Shown here piece after piece: positions 52,101-64,000 of a DNA stretch of 64,000 nt. The notes beneath the pieces are model-generated. The model was not told where the DNA came from. It saw only the letters and a program-made list of their open reading frames with translations, and made no database searches. Position 1 is the first letter of the stretch. Every line of letters starts with the position of its first letter. Origin of the DNA: Linderina pennispora (lineage: Eukaryota > Kickxellomycota > Kickxellomycetes > Kickxellales > Kickxellaceae); contig NW_024468263.1 of the NCBI RefSeq assembly GCF_002104995.1, positions 433,763 through 497,762 on the forward strand, written 5' to 3'. The position numbers and the translations under genes were made by a program.

Positions 52101-53961
52101 TCACTGCTCGCCCTCCACAACGCGGGGGGGTTCGAACTCGGCCGACAGACGGCGCTCCAGCAGCCACAGGGCCTCGGAGCCCGCCACCAGCCGCTTCCCG
52201 CGCCGGGCATTCACCGACCCAACATGCGGCTGCGCGGGCCTCGCAATGCCCAGCCCCAGCTCGCCATATGCCCCCGTCGTCCGGATGCGCTTCTGGCCGC
52301 TGGTAAACGTCTTGGCACGCGGGCGCCCCGACCCGCTCGACTTGCGGCTGCTGGCATTGCTGTTGCAGGGGCTGCCCAGCTGCGGCGAGTGGTCGCGCTT
52401 CAGAGAGCTCTCCGCCGGGTCGGCCACCGGCGGGGCTCCGGCCAGAAGCTCGGCCAGCGCCGGGTCGTGGGCATGGCGCTTGATGCGGCGCCGCAGCGGC
52501 TCCGGCAGAAGCTCGTACAGCTCGCGCGTGCGGCGGATCACACTCGCAGCCCGCAGCGGCGGAAACGACCGCAGGAACAGCATCGGCGAGGTCGTCGTGG
52601 CCAGGAGCTCACGCATCGACAGCAGCTGGGCCACGATGCAGACCACGTTCAGATGCACACCGAACGCCAGCAGAAAGTCCCACAGCCGCACGACCTGGCG
52701 CAGCGGACCCACATTGGCGCTCAGCGTCATCGCTGCTGGGAACGCGTAGATTTTGGCCACTGCGCCGTGTCGCCGCAGATGCGAGTACAGCTGTGGGTCC
52801 ACAAACGCCAGGCACTCGTCCACCAGCTGCACACACGCATGGACGCCCGGCAGCGACGGCCGCGCGTAAAGCGGACACTCGTTGCGAAGAAACTGGCGGA
52901 ACGCATAGAACGCAGCGCTCTCGTCCATCACATACAGGAACGGTGCCAATAGTGTGTTCATGCCCTGCACATACCGCGGGGGATCGCTGGCTGACCGATC
53001 TACGAGGGTAAAAAAGATAAACAAACTCAGCTTTCAGTGTAGTATCGATGGTTGCAGGCTGCTTCAGAGAAGCCCGCATGGGGAGGCGCCTAGCAATTAC
53101 GCAAACTCCGCCCACACTACATCCCCCCGGTCCAATAGACCGCCCTGCCCCCGCCTGCACTATTCACTTACCCGGGGCGCTCAGCAGCGCATTCAGCACC
53201 CGGACCACCGACTCAGTGGTGACGGTCTTGCGGAACTCGCTGTCGCCTGCCAGCGTGCGGAACGCGTCGTTGTTGATTTTACCCGCACACGCCGACGGGC
53301 ACAGCCCCAGCGCTCGCTCGTAGCCCTCGACACCCGTCGCCCGCACCTCCAGCATCGCCAGCCACAGCCGCCCACGCGCCTGCTGGTCTACCGCCGGCAG
53401 CCCGCCGTTGCTCACCACCAGCACCCGCACCGCCCGCATCGACGCGCCCACCTCGCTCCAGCTCTCATGCACCCGCCGCTGCAATGCCGCCAGCTTGCGC
53501 GTCTCTGCCAGCAGCGGCGCCCGCTCCGCCGGCTCGCCCTCGCCCGCCCCCAGCGTTGCCAGAAACGGCGGGATCGTGATCGTCCGCCCCTCTAGCGCTT
53601 GCTCCACCGAGCTTATGTCAGACCCGATCGAGTCGCCACCTCGCCGCCGCTGCCGGTAGTCCGACGACTCGGCCGCCTCCCGGTACGTTGTGTCCACGCG
53701 CGCCGGCTCCACCAGCTCCAGCCCCCGTAGATCCCCAGGCTCGCTGACTGGTACTCGCAGCCGCTCGCGCAGCCGCAGCCCGCTGTCGTGGCTCACCGGA
53801 GGCGAGGCCCTGTATGCCGACGGTACCCGCGGACTCCCCACTGCCTCCTCGCTGCCCACCGGCTCTTTGAACTCAATACCATTGAGCTGCCGGCTCAGCT
53901 CCAGCACCCGTGGTGTCAGTCCGCGCCGGTGCGTTGTGGGTGTTGTTTTGCGCATGTACAT
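52101..53961 (-). CDS. BUB2: Bub2/Cdc16-type RabGAP (TBC domain), two exons
   Basis: Exon 1 is 53172-53961, the intron 53000-53171 (172 nt, gtaagt...cgtag), exon 2 52101-52999; about 562 aa. The TBC domain has both catalytic fingers: IxxDxxR as INNDAFR in exon 1 and YxQG as YVQGMN in exon 2. Bub2-specific stretches follow (GDSEFRKTV, NTLLAPFLYV, KIYAFPAAMTLSA, LWDFLLAFGVHLNVVCIVAQL). With Bfa1/Byr4 it is the GAP for the Tem1/Spg1 GTPase and restrains mitotic exit or septation at spindle poles. It carries about 150 extra N-terminal residues and a long basic C-tail compared with yeast Bub2 (306 aa). Confidence 0.9.
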
Positions 53962-55095
53962 ACAGACTGAATACGAATAAAATAGATATCGGGTGTGCGT
54001 AAAAAGGTCGTAGCGTTAAGAGAAATAATAAAACACCTTGGGAAAGGTGCAATGCGAAGAGGGGATTAAGAGAATGTGAAAGGGTGCGAGAAAGTTTGTG
54101 TATTTTTATAATTTGAGCGGAATAAAGAGAGGACCTGACTTTTTTGCTGGTTCCTGGAATGTAGCACGCACAATAGACGCTAGCCTTTTATCCCTTTTCT
54201 GGCCCCTCTCCGCACGCCAGCCGCTGCACTAGTCTACAAGCGCCCCCTTGGCGTGCGGACAGACAGCTGCGAGAAACTCTGTCATTCTCTGCCCACCCAC
54301 CGGCCCCGCGCTCTATATTGCCGTGTCAGCCTGCCTGGCTCTGGAGTGGGAAGGAGCCTTTGCGCATTTATGTGTCCATGGCGATCCCCAGCCCTTTTCA
54401 ACCCCTCTGCGCGCAATTGCCATTCAATTCGCATGCAAGCCCAGCCATGCATGCCCAAACCTGGCTTCCCCTCCATCGCGCCGTCGCGCATTTCCTTTGT
54501 CTTTGTCTTTTTTTCGCCAGCAGGATCAGCCTCCCCACCATGTCAGCGCTGGCACCACGCCTCTACGGCTTGATCTCTCAGCCAGTCAGCGCGCTCTGTT
54601 TTAGGCTTTTTCCAGCGCTCAATGCAGCTCCTCCCCGGGTGATCCTCCACGCACCCCAATTTTTCAGTTTCGGGACTGCGCCTTGTCCGCAGGCCACGTG
54701 AGCCTCGGCCCATGAGCCTACCTGCGCCAACCCGACTCGTTTTCGTGCATTCCAGGATCCGAGTTCCCGAATCCATTGTGATCCCTCCCCAGATCTCCCG
54801 CGCCTGCTGCTGCTGATATCTATCCCTTTCATCACGCTTGCGAGGCTGGCCGGTTGTTGTTTCTGAGATGCATCACCCGCTACTGCTCATCATCATGGAC
54901 AATCCAGCCTCTCCACGCACTATACTGGCTCCAGGATCCTCCCCGTCCGTCCATGCTGCAAATAAAAGAGGGTGCGCCTGTATATCCTCTCCCCACCGTT
55001 CCTACATTGCCTTACACAAGCTGCAATCCAATTCCCCATTAGACTTATTTGCATTCGGCCACGCATCCCCTTGAATCCCACTTGCAATACAGGAA
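53962..55095. other. Intergenic region between BUB2 and the GPI-type protein gene
   Basis: Divergent promoter region, C/T-rich on the plus strand from 54200 to 55050. No supportable gene. Confidence 0.5.
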
Positions 55096-55794
55096 ATGAA
55101 ATGCCCCGCCACTCTGCTCTCCCTTGTCTACTTCTCCCCAGTCGCATTGTCATTGAGCCAGCGCCAGATCGCCACAGATCCTTCTGGCAATAGTGCTGTC
55201 ATCCCAGGATCTCTCCAGGGCGATGGCGCCGGACAGCCACCATTTGACACCAGTGCCCAGCAGCCGATTTCTGATCCTGGCGATGCTGCCGGGCTGTTCC
55301 CATTTGACGGCAACGGCCAGTCCCTGCTTTCTGCTGGAGATTTCCAACAGCCCTCTGGTAGCAGACAGCCGCCATTTGGTAGCCCTGGTCAGCAGCAACC
55401 CAATGACACTAGCCAGCAGCCTGGAAGCAGGCCCAACACCAATCTGCAACAGCCCACCGGCACCACCCAACCCCAGAGCCAGCCCACAGCTGTCCAGGAC
55501 TCTGCTTCGTCATCGCAGACCATTCCAGCGTCAATTCTAGAGCGTATGTCGAGCCTGTTCAACTTTGGCCAGGAAGTATCCCCCAACCCTGCTCCATCTG
55601 GCGTGCATCCTGGCCAGTCTGTGTCATCGCCTTCCCGGAGCGCTGAGCTGCGGACCGATAGTCTCTCCACGCAGCAGGAGGAATCAGCAGAGACGCCCGG
55701 GGACCTCCACGCCAATACGGGCAATGTGGGCAGGTCGGTGGCTGCGTGCGCTGTGGCTGTTGCCGCTGCATGCATTCTTTCTGGATCCATCTAA
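55096..55794 (+). CDS. Probable GPI-anchored Gln/Pro/Ser-rich wall protein
   Basis: 232 aa. Signal peptide (MKCPATLLSLVYFSPVALSLS), then low-complexity sequence with loose repeats of GxxQPPF (GQPPFDTS, GLFPFDGN, SRQPPFGS) and many Gln, Pro and Ser. The C-terminus is a small-residue site (HANTGNVGRS) followed by a hydrophobic tail, VAACAVAVAAACILSGSI, as in GPI-attachment signals. Likely O-glycosylated and linked to membrane or wall. No catalytic domain. Confidence 0.65.
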   Translation: MKCPATLLSLVYFSPVALSLSQRQIATDPSGNSAVIPGSLQGDGAGQPPFDTSAQQPISDPGDAAGLFPFDGNGQSLLSAGDFQQPSGSRQPPFGSPGQQQPNDTSQQPGSRPNTNLQQPTGTTQPQSQPTAVQDSASSSQTIPASILERMSSLFNFGQEVSPNPAPSGVHPGQSVSSPSRSAELRTDSLSTQQEESAETPGDLHANTGNVGRSVAACAVAVAAACILSGSI

Positions 55795-56195
55795 GAGCCT
55801 CATTCGTGTATAATTTGTCCAATCTTGCCACTCATCTCAGAAGTATGAATCAAATAAATACATTACAGCATTATTAGACATGGCACCCAAAAACCCCCAA
55901 TGCCCTGGCAATGCAACCTTAAATCAGTGCATGTCCCTAAATCGCATATACATATTTGATATCACTCCTGTTCTAGCTTGAGCGATTACCACATGTGTCA
56001 TGTCATAATTACGATTATGCCCAGCTTTTGTATTTGTTGGAGTTCATTTTTGATTTGCCACCACTCCCTTACCTCGAAGTTTCGATTGGTTTATTGGAGA
56101 AATAAAACATGCAAAAAAGAGTTTCTACGTGGAACCTCCAGAGGAACTGAAAATTACTACAAAATTCGGCCAAACCCAGCGCTTCTCCTGCTCTT
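55795..56195. other. Intergenic region
   Basis: 3' flanks of two convergent genes, with polyadenylation-like aataaa at about 55854. Nothing else seen. Confidence 0.5.
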
Positions 56196-56786
56196 CTACA
56201 TAAACTGCCCCACCCCACTGACCTCCTGTTCGTTGGTGTCCTTCTGCAGCGGGTCTGTTGTCGCCCACACCTTCACGGACCGGTCGTTCATGTACCTATG
56301 CAGTTCCACGAGCCGCCACGACAGGATTATCAGCGGTAGCTGAGCCAGATCCTCAGCCCGCACAATCTCCACGGTGCCAATACGCCGCAGGCTCGGCCCC
56401 ACCCGCCGGAAATACGCAACGATCTCGCCCTGCTGGTCTGTCAGCTTCCATGTCCGCGACAGTAGCCGCACGCTCCACTTCAGGAGCCGCCCCCGCAGAT
56501 CAATAAACTCGTAGTGCTTTGAGGTTGCCTGGAACCACCCGTCGAACCCTGGCCCATGGATATCTGCCACATGCGATAGCAGCACCGGGTGTGCCTCGTA
56601 TTCTGCATGGTCACCGGAACGTGTGCTCCCCTGGTACAAATATACTGGCAGTGTTTGGCATACGACTGTGTAGCACGGTGTGGTGGTGCTCTCTGCATGT
56701 GAGCTGCTTTTGTGTACTCCCGGGTAGACGCCAACGCACTGAATGTCCCCGTTCTCTATCAGCGTATACTCATGTATGGCTGACAT
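56196..56786 (-). CDS. Tubby-like/LURP-one-like protein T3 (intact)
   Basis: 196 aa from the ATG at 56786 (MSAIHEYTLIENGDIQ). The only uninterrupted member of this family in the window. It has the family layout: N-terminal strand pair (YTLIENG, VYPGVH), the GxxVLL/ISDI-like middle, the WSVRLLSRTWKLTDQQGEIVAYF block, and the C-terminal helix (LAQLPLIILSWRLVELHRYM) that is out of frame in T1 and T2. It is clearly more divergent than T4-T6 from each other. Tubby-like domains bind phosphoinositides or scramble lipids in other families; role here unknown. Confidence 0.65.
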   Translation of the reverse strand: MSAIHEYTLIENGDIQCVGVYPGVHKSSSHAESTTTPCYTVVCQTLPVYLYQGSTRSGDHAEYEAHPVLLSHVADIHGPGFDGWFQATSKHYEFIDLRGRLLKWSVRLLSRTWKLTDQQGEIVAYFRRVGPSLRRIGTVEIVRAEDLAQLPLIILSWRLVELHRYMNDRSVKVWATTDPLQKDTNEQEVSGVGQFM

Positions 56787-57284
56787 GGGTGAAAGTGATG
56801 AGGGTGTATTAAGGATGAGGTGAAGAATTGAGGAACAGAAATGGGAGATACTGGTGCACAAGGCGGGGAAAGGAGCAAAAGAAGGGTAACGCCCCCAGCC
56901 TGTGATTTCCCCACCTCCCGAAGATCCCAGAGATGTTCCATGGACCGCATTATGACCGGTCCACAAAGCCGTTTCTTTGTGGCACATTTTCAACTGCAGG
57001 TCACCGTGATCGCCTGTCAAAGCGTAATAAATCGAATCCGGGAGAGGCCGCTGCATATCTCCAGATCTCACAGCGGAGTAATGTGACAGTGCGTCTTGGC
57101 GCCCAACCAGCAGGCACCTGCGCCTTTTGGGTGCAGTGTCCAATGTGGCGGGTATGCCACTGTTCCATCCTTCCGACTGTGCATTATTTTTGTATGTGAA
57201 TGGTATTGAAGTATGTAGCAGACTAATAAGTGCTCAAGCATTCTGTTCTCCGTTGCACTCGATTCGAGTCACTCCACAGGCAGC
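56787..57284. other. Intergenic region T3 to T4
   Basis: Promoter region of T3; no gene supported. Confidence 0.45.
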
Positions 57285-57944
57285 CTAATAGAAATCCGGT
57301 AGAACATTTTGGTGCTCACGATGCGGTGTATTCGACAATATGTTCAGTACTGTGGTAGATGCCCTGGCCTTGGAGCCATTACCAGGCCTGCTGCCAAAGG
57401 TAGTTATCGCACTTAGAGCCCAGGAAAGCAGTGCAAGCAGGCGTAGCTCTTCGCTAACATTCCTCGTCTATGGTTAAATTTGCGTAGCCGCAGTACCAAA
57501 ACTGGTTGCCATCGAAACCAGCAACTGCATTCCCTCGACGGTCATGCAGCTGCCAGCCTGTCTCCTTGTTTTGAACTATCCACTTATATGCGGCGCCTGA
57601 CAGGTCAGAAAACTTCCATCCTGTGCTTTTCACTCTCTGCTTGATGCTAGTCTGTTGACCGCTAATCGAAACCCGTACCTCTTTATCGTTGGCACCATTG
57701 ACGTCGGCGATAGCCAAGGGCTCTCCGCCATCTTCAGTACGGACAGCCATGCCAGGCACAAAGGTTACATCATCAGAAATATCGAATTGCTGCGAGCTGA
57801 TAACAAGCCGAGGTGGCTTAAGGATATGTTGTAGGTTAGCTCGCCCAGCCCCCGTGCGGATTCGATGCTGTTAAAGCGGCCAGAGTAAACAGAGCAGCTT
57901 CTGCGATTGTCGCCCAGGAAGAGCGTGTATTCCTCAATTGCCAT
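57285..57944 (-). pseudogene. Tubby-like protein T4, two frameshifts
   Basis: Start ATG at 57944 (MAIEEYTLFLGDNRR). The first frame runs to about 57820, where one base is missing after LTYNI (paralogue reads YTIFL). The next frame, FDISDDVTFVPGMAV to LTIDEEC, stops at 57454. An extra T there puts the C-terminal helix (LRLLALLSWALSA) in a third frame, open to 57285. All parts align with T5, so the gene is recently broken; 1-bp assembly errors are the alternative. Confidence 0.65.
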
Positions 57945-58391
57945 AGTCAAAAAGTGCGTAGACGGAGATGCGGTTGATAAAAAGGTGATGCTAGTCTAAC
58001 TTGTGAAAGCCCTGTCACCCGTGCACATTTTATATGTGACCCACACAATGCGGAGTCCGTATCGGCCAATTTTTTGACAGCATCTTGGCGTGCATGCGTG
58101 TTGCATTCTGGAACCAGCCGCCACTGATTTCTCGTAACAAGCCATGTTCCCAACATCCGGGCGAGACAATACCAACCGGCAAACAGTGTACTTTGATTAG
58201 TAATGTAGCATAGAAATATGTGTGGCCAAGCCCTTGGTGAATATGGCTGCGTACCTTTGACAGGATGGCGTCTGTTCGCAACAGCAGTGTATAATCCAAG
58301 CTGACAGCAAATTTAAACATGCCATGCATTAGTATGGAGGTGCATACTCTTCATGTAGCTGTCGTGCTTGACAAGGCTGATAAACCATCTG
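57945..58391. other. Intergenic region T4 to T5
   Basis: No gene supported. Confidence 0.45.
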
Positions 58392-59022
58392 TTAAACGAT
58401 GTATATTAAAACCCACCAACCACTGGCGTTGGTAAATGTGTCGTCACCTCCACCTACACTGTTTGTAGGAACAGTCTTACTCGTAAAAATCGCTTTAGCA
58501 CTCAATGCCCACGATAGTAGGACCAGCATGCGTAGGTCCTCATCCATACTCTCGTCCACTATGAAGCTGGCATAGTTGTCACTCCAAAACTGCCTGCTGT
58601 CAAAGGTAGCAACAGCCTTTCCTCGATACCCTTGCAGCTCCCAGCGCTTCTCCTTGCGCAAGACCTCCCATCTGTATTTAGTCCCATTAGGGGTCGGTGA
58701 ACTTCCAGCCGACGCCTGCAATCCGCTGCAGCTACTTTAACACACTTTCCTTTAACAGAAACCTGAGCAGACCTACCATTGCCCTGGACTAACGTCAGCA
58801 ACAGCCGTATTGCCATCAGAATGAACCAGCATGCCAGGCACAACAGTTGCATCATCGGATATATCCAGATTATGAGAGCTGATAATAAGACGAGGAAGCC
58901 GAAGAAAAATGGTGTATGCCAGCTCGCCCGATGCCTGTGCCGAAGCAAGGTCAGTAAATCCTCCATGGTAGATGGAGCAATTGGTGCGATTGTTGCTCAG
59001 AAATAGTGGTGTACTCGACCAT
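58392..59022 (-). pseudogene. Tubby-like protein T5, several frameshifts
   Basis: ATG at 59022 (MVEYT), then an extra base shifts to LFLSNNRTNCSIYHGGF and YTIFLRLPRLIISS...DISDDATVVPGM. Another slip occurs near 58790 before GRSAQVSVKG. Around 58710-58740 the frame changes again to the block GVGWKFTDP and then to GTKYRWEVL, with an inserted T between them. The last frame runs through WELQGYRGKAVATF and LRMLVLLSWALSA to 58392. At least four single-base disruptions in 630 bp. Clearly a pseudogene if the sequence is right. Confidence 0.7.
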
Positions 59023-59537
59023 AGCCGGGAACTGTCGATATTGGAATTGCAGGTAGCTGATGTGTAGATTACCACCCAATGAATTGGGCGTTGATATGAA
59101 TTAAATACAAGTCCGTTCGCTATTGGGACCACACGTGACAACATGTATTGACAGGTTCCTTGGCAAGCAAAAAAGTGCTCTTGGCATGCACACAATGTTT
59201 CTCGAATCTCTGGCCTTGCATACGGTTGGGGCTGCAAATCTAAAGCGGTTGACAACCTGCTCGGAAAGCAGCTGTCGCCAAAGGATCGCTATTACACGTA
59301 GTTGTACAGTCGACAAGGCGGCAACGCCATGTTCCCGCACATGTTGCTGCGTGCCCCTTGATACATATGGGCTATTGAGGCTGGTGCTGTGTCCAATAAT
59401 ATTTGGTTAAACAATAGTTCAGTGAAGACTACATATGTCGGCATGTGGAATTAGTCAAGATTAAAAACCAGACTTTATTGATATACCGGGATTAACAAAT
59501 GTGGATATGTTTCCTGCCTGCCTAACAGCAACTGATG
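59023..59537. other. Intergenic region T5 to T6
   Basis: No gene supported. Confidence 0.45.
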
Positions 59538-60072
59538 CTAAATGCCAGGGAGATCGAGGCAAGGAATAAATAATTGCCTGTCCATGTTTGGCAGAATCTC
59601 TAGGGTTCCTTGTCTGTGCTTTCCAAAATGTAAAGCTGCAACGCCAGAGCCGCTGCCATCAGTCAGCTCCCATCTGGCACCCTTGTATTGGAGTGTTCCA
59701 TTTGTACTTGATACCTTCTGGATCTTTGAACTTCCATCCGAGCTGCGTAGCACGCTGTTCAACATTGAACACATTGCCATTGATGATGACTCTCGCACTT
59801 TTCTCTGTACGCATATCAACGATTGCAATCCCTTCAGTGTATTCCTTGGTCATGAGGTTCGGTATGATACCAGCAATGACTGTTGTATCATCGTCCACGA
59901 TATTTTCCACCGCGCTGAATATAATATTAGGATACTTCACGTAGACCCTATATAGTGGTTCGTGCAAAGTTTCTCCTGCATCGATGGTGTCATAACAGCC
60001 GCCGTAGAACGCAACGCATCCTTCATTCTCAGGCGTGGTTGAATAGAACAAAGTGTAGTTACTTGGCAACAT
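59538..60072 (-). pseudogene. Tubby-like protein T6, one frameshift
   Basis: ATG at 60072 (MLPSNYTLFYSTTPENEG). The frame is open through IVDDDTTVIAGIIPN and QLGWKFKDPEGIKYKW, then an extra A near 59697 shifts it. The other frame carries YKGARWELTDGSGSGVAALHFGK and ends at 59538. The C-terminal helix of the family is not evident. One 1-bp insertion explains the break. Confidence 0.65.
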
Positions 60073-60608
60073 GGTGATGGTAGAGAGCTAACAGTGAGTA
60101 GAAAAGATTACAGTCAAATGAGTTAAGCTTTATTCGCTGGCAGAGAACGGAGCTATCCCGTAAGCAACCTGCTGCCGCTGCCTTCAACATGGGGCTAGCT
60201 TGTGCCAGGATTGCCGTAATGGCATGATACACCATGTACGGTGAGAGCAAAAAGTTATTCTCTGTAGAAACCCTGATTTTCCTAATCAATGTACCAAGGA
60301 GTGAAGTCAAGATGCACCATGTGCCAGAATCATCGAAATGTATTGGCGAGGTTACGAGATTTCCAATGAATGTTCTTGACATGAGCATTTCCTTTTTTGG
60401 CAAACATGCTATGGAACTTGCAGTAGGGTTGCACACTGGCAAACCCCAGTTGTAGGTCTTCACGGCATCCACAGGGTTAGAGGTCAAGGCTATGTCCATT
60501 TACGCCCTATTTTGGTATGCAACCCTAAAGTACACTTTTGTCATAAGAAACAGCTCACAGTAAAATGCGGCAGTAGAGATACATGAATATAAGGTGCGAA
60601 ATATGGCT
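60073..60608. other. Intergenic region after T6
   Basis: A 146-codon minus-strand frame here (60059-60499) has no recognised features. Nothing else seen. Confidence 0.4.
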
Positions 60609-61084
60609 CTAAAGGAACACTTGAAACACTTTTTTGCCATTCTTGTAGCCATCTTCAGGATTCCTTCCGGCATAAGGCTGATTTTCGATTAAGCAGCAAG
60701 TCTTTTTTGTATTTCTTGGTCTATGTCCAGAAGCAGCCAGAGCATATGAATTTGGGTCGAAGATGATACTGAACTTTTCCAAGATATCCTTCACAATGTC
60801 TGCACTACTTAGATACGAGCCAATCCTTGATTGCAACCTTACAACCTCGGCTTCACATTTGGACTGGGTCAACGAATTCAAATCGGCGGGCCGTAGTCAA
60901 CACTCGGGTGCGTCAAAACCTCTTCGCCTTGCTGTTCGTTCACTATGGCCGTCGTAAGCACGCCTCTCACGGTTTCGAAGTATCGATGCTTCTTGTAGAG
61001 TGGGTAGTAGAATGAGAAGTCATAGCCGCATTTTGTGCGTGCTTTGCATGTCACGACAATTGTCCCCGAATCGTATGCGGGCAT
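60609..61084 (-). pseudogene. Unrecognised gene with one frameshift
   Basis: ATG at 61084 (MPAYDSGTIVVTCKARTKCGYDF) opens 68 codons. At about 60885 the frame slips by one base, and 90 further codons are open in another frame to 60609 (CEAEVVRLQSRIGSYL; DIVKDILEKFSIIFDPNSY; ENQPYAGRNPEDGYKNGKK). The two parts would give about 155 residues. No family recognised. The overlap is only a few bases, so a frameshift fits better than an intron. Confidence 0.45.
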
Positions 61085-62489
61085 AGTGGAATAAAGTGAT
61101 AAGATAAATGAAGTTTGTGTAGAGCGTAGTGCTCTGTCCGAATGGATTCTTGTCTCTCAATTTATAGGAAAAGCTTAGCATAGCGAAGAACTCTGGTATC
61201 CCTGGCTCTGATGAGATTCCTTCAGAATGCCAAGAAGCCTGGTGCAAAGTATGGGGTAGCAAATAAGCCAACTATGCAAAGCTGAATATGTTCTTTGCAC
61301 GGATACTCTGACTTCGTTTCATAGTAGCGTGATGATTTCTGTCTTGGCCTATTTTTAGCCTACCGGTAGCACCCGCTTGTAAACTTGTGCATAATATGCA
61401 TACAATCCCAAGCTGCGCGTTTAGGTCAACGGCCAGCGTGGAGGTTGCTCTGCCAAGTCTCAGCTTTGCTATAAAAAATGCTATTGTGGCATACCTTGGT
61501 CTTAGAATTTAAGAGCCAAAAAGTCAAGGGCTGTCTGTAATCCATACAGCTGGCATCTAGAGCCCTATGCAGGCTATCTTGTTATTTATAAATTCTTGAC
61601 AGTGGTTAATGGTTTGACTCTGTATTCGCAAATACTATTAAAACTGCCGTGACTTCAGTATAAGAAACTGGTATATCCATGCATCGATGGCTCAAATGTC
61701 ACTGTTTTGCTAAGGCAAATCTAACAGAAACCCCTTAAACTCTAGGATCCTTCTAAACATAAGGACCTCTCATTACGCACAAACTCAGTGCGACTGCAAC
61801 ACCCATACATATTTAAATGCTTCATTTCTTGCAGAGTGTTCTCAGTTTGCTTTGAGCCGATATCAGGGAAATAGTTGGCACAGGCACTGGCTCCATTGCC
61901 TTCTTTTGGAATCGCAGCAATTCACAGGTGTAATTTTACTGCCGACTTTCCTGAGCTTCATAAGTGAAAATATGTCTAGGAAGAGGATAGACCACCGGTA
62001 CATATTGGTCACCTTCTTTGGGTCGGTATGTATAATGTAGAGCCCTTTAAGTGATGACATTCGTTGTGGTTGAATTGGGCGACACGTATATAAAAGATGT
62101 AGGGTTTGAGTAACGGTGTGGAAGAAAGGCTGTCAAGATCTGGTGTCAGCACTTTATATGATCGTTTGGAATGTGGACAGAGCTGCGATCATTAAAACTA
62201 CAACTCTTGAATGCTTTAAATCCACCTGGAGTCGCATACATCGTTTATTATCAGTACAGGGTTATCCAAAGGGACCAGCATGCAGTAAACACTGCATTCC
62301 TGTCACATATGGCAGGTGATTGGCAATACATGTGTCCAGACTTCACGTAGAAATAATAAATAAACACCATCTGACATGTCTTTATTTGCAACAGTCTCAA
62401 GCCCGAACTCATAAATATGTATAGCGTTGCTACTCTCTACATCGTATACATACTGCATACAAGAGCTTAGTCAGACTCATGAAAAGTAG
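61085..62489. other. Gene-poor region
   Basis: About 1.4 kb, AT-rich, with no supportable gene. Confidence 0.5.

Positions 62490-64000
<1,511 letters not shown>

Noticed and set aside
51849-52952. 367-codon plus-strand frame
   Set aside because: Antisense shadow of the BUB2 exon 2, which carries clear TBC motifs.

Overview
The window reads as nuclear DNA of an early-diverging filamentous fungus. Genes are compact and GC-rich, introns are few (89-206 nt where I can place them, GT-AG), and the protein set is fungal. The best guess for the group is Kickxellomycotina (Zoopagomycota, Coemansia or Linderina-like). That guess rests on the expanded secreted AA11-like/CBM19 oxygenases and tubby-like proteins, and is inference rather than proof.

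Layout. 1-2.7 kb: a broken, unrecognised gene on a repeat whose second copy lies at 34.6-37.4 kb. 3.0-10.8 kb: housekeeping and secreted genes: a multicopper oxidase, mitochondrial ClpP, a PITH-domain protein, an Rpd3-type histone deacetylase, a tandem CAP-like secreted protein and a p24-alpha cargo receptor. 11.6-24.5 kb: seven paralogous secreted copper oxygenases (AA11-like LPMOs), some with a C-terminal CBM19-like chitin-binding module. Each has a strong TATA box, and three share identical catalytic domains. 25.1-32.9 kb: alanyl-tRNA synthetase, glycerol-3-phosphate acyltransferase and a UBAC2-like rhomboid pseudoprotease. 33-38.4 kb: gene-poor repeat zone. 38.4-41.4 kb: Nse1, a multicopper-oxidase-like protein with almost no copper ligands, and a small membrane protein. 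42.4-46.7 kb: two copies of a tubby-like gene flanking an AT-rich block of nested inverted repeats. 47.2-55.8 kb: a DNAJC12-like J-protein, a 91-aa protein, a large IQ-motif disordered protein, a Bub2/Cdc16 RabGAP and a probable GPI-anchored wall protein. 56.2-64 kb: a decaying zone with one intact and three frameshifted tubby-like genes, one unknown broken gene and the 3' end of a broken ABCC transporter.

How the genes fit together. The oxygenase cluster, the multicopper oxidase and the CAP-like and GPI-type proteins form a secreted set for oxidative attack on chitin or other polysaccharide and for wall interaction. The rest are single-copy housekeeping genes. The least explained parts are the inverted-repeat element at 43.7-45.5 kb, the ligand-less oxidase, the paired frameshifts in the tubby-like duplicates, and a position-locked 15-nt element in the leaders of three oxygenase genes. 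All exon joins, frameshifts and alignments were read by eye and not computed.
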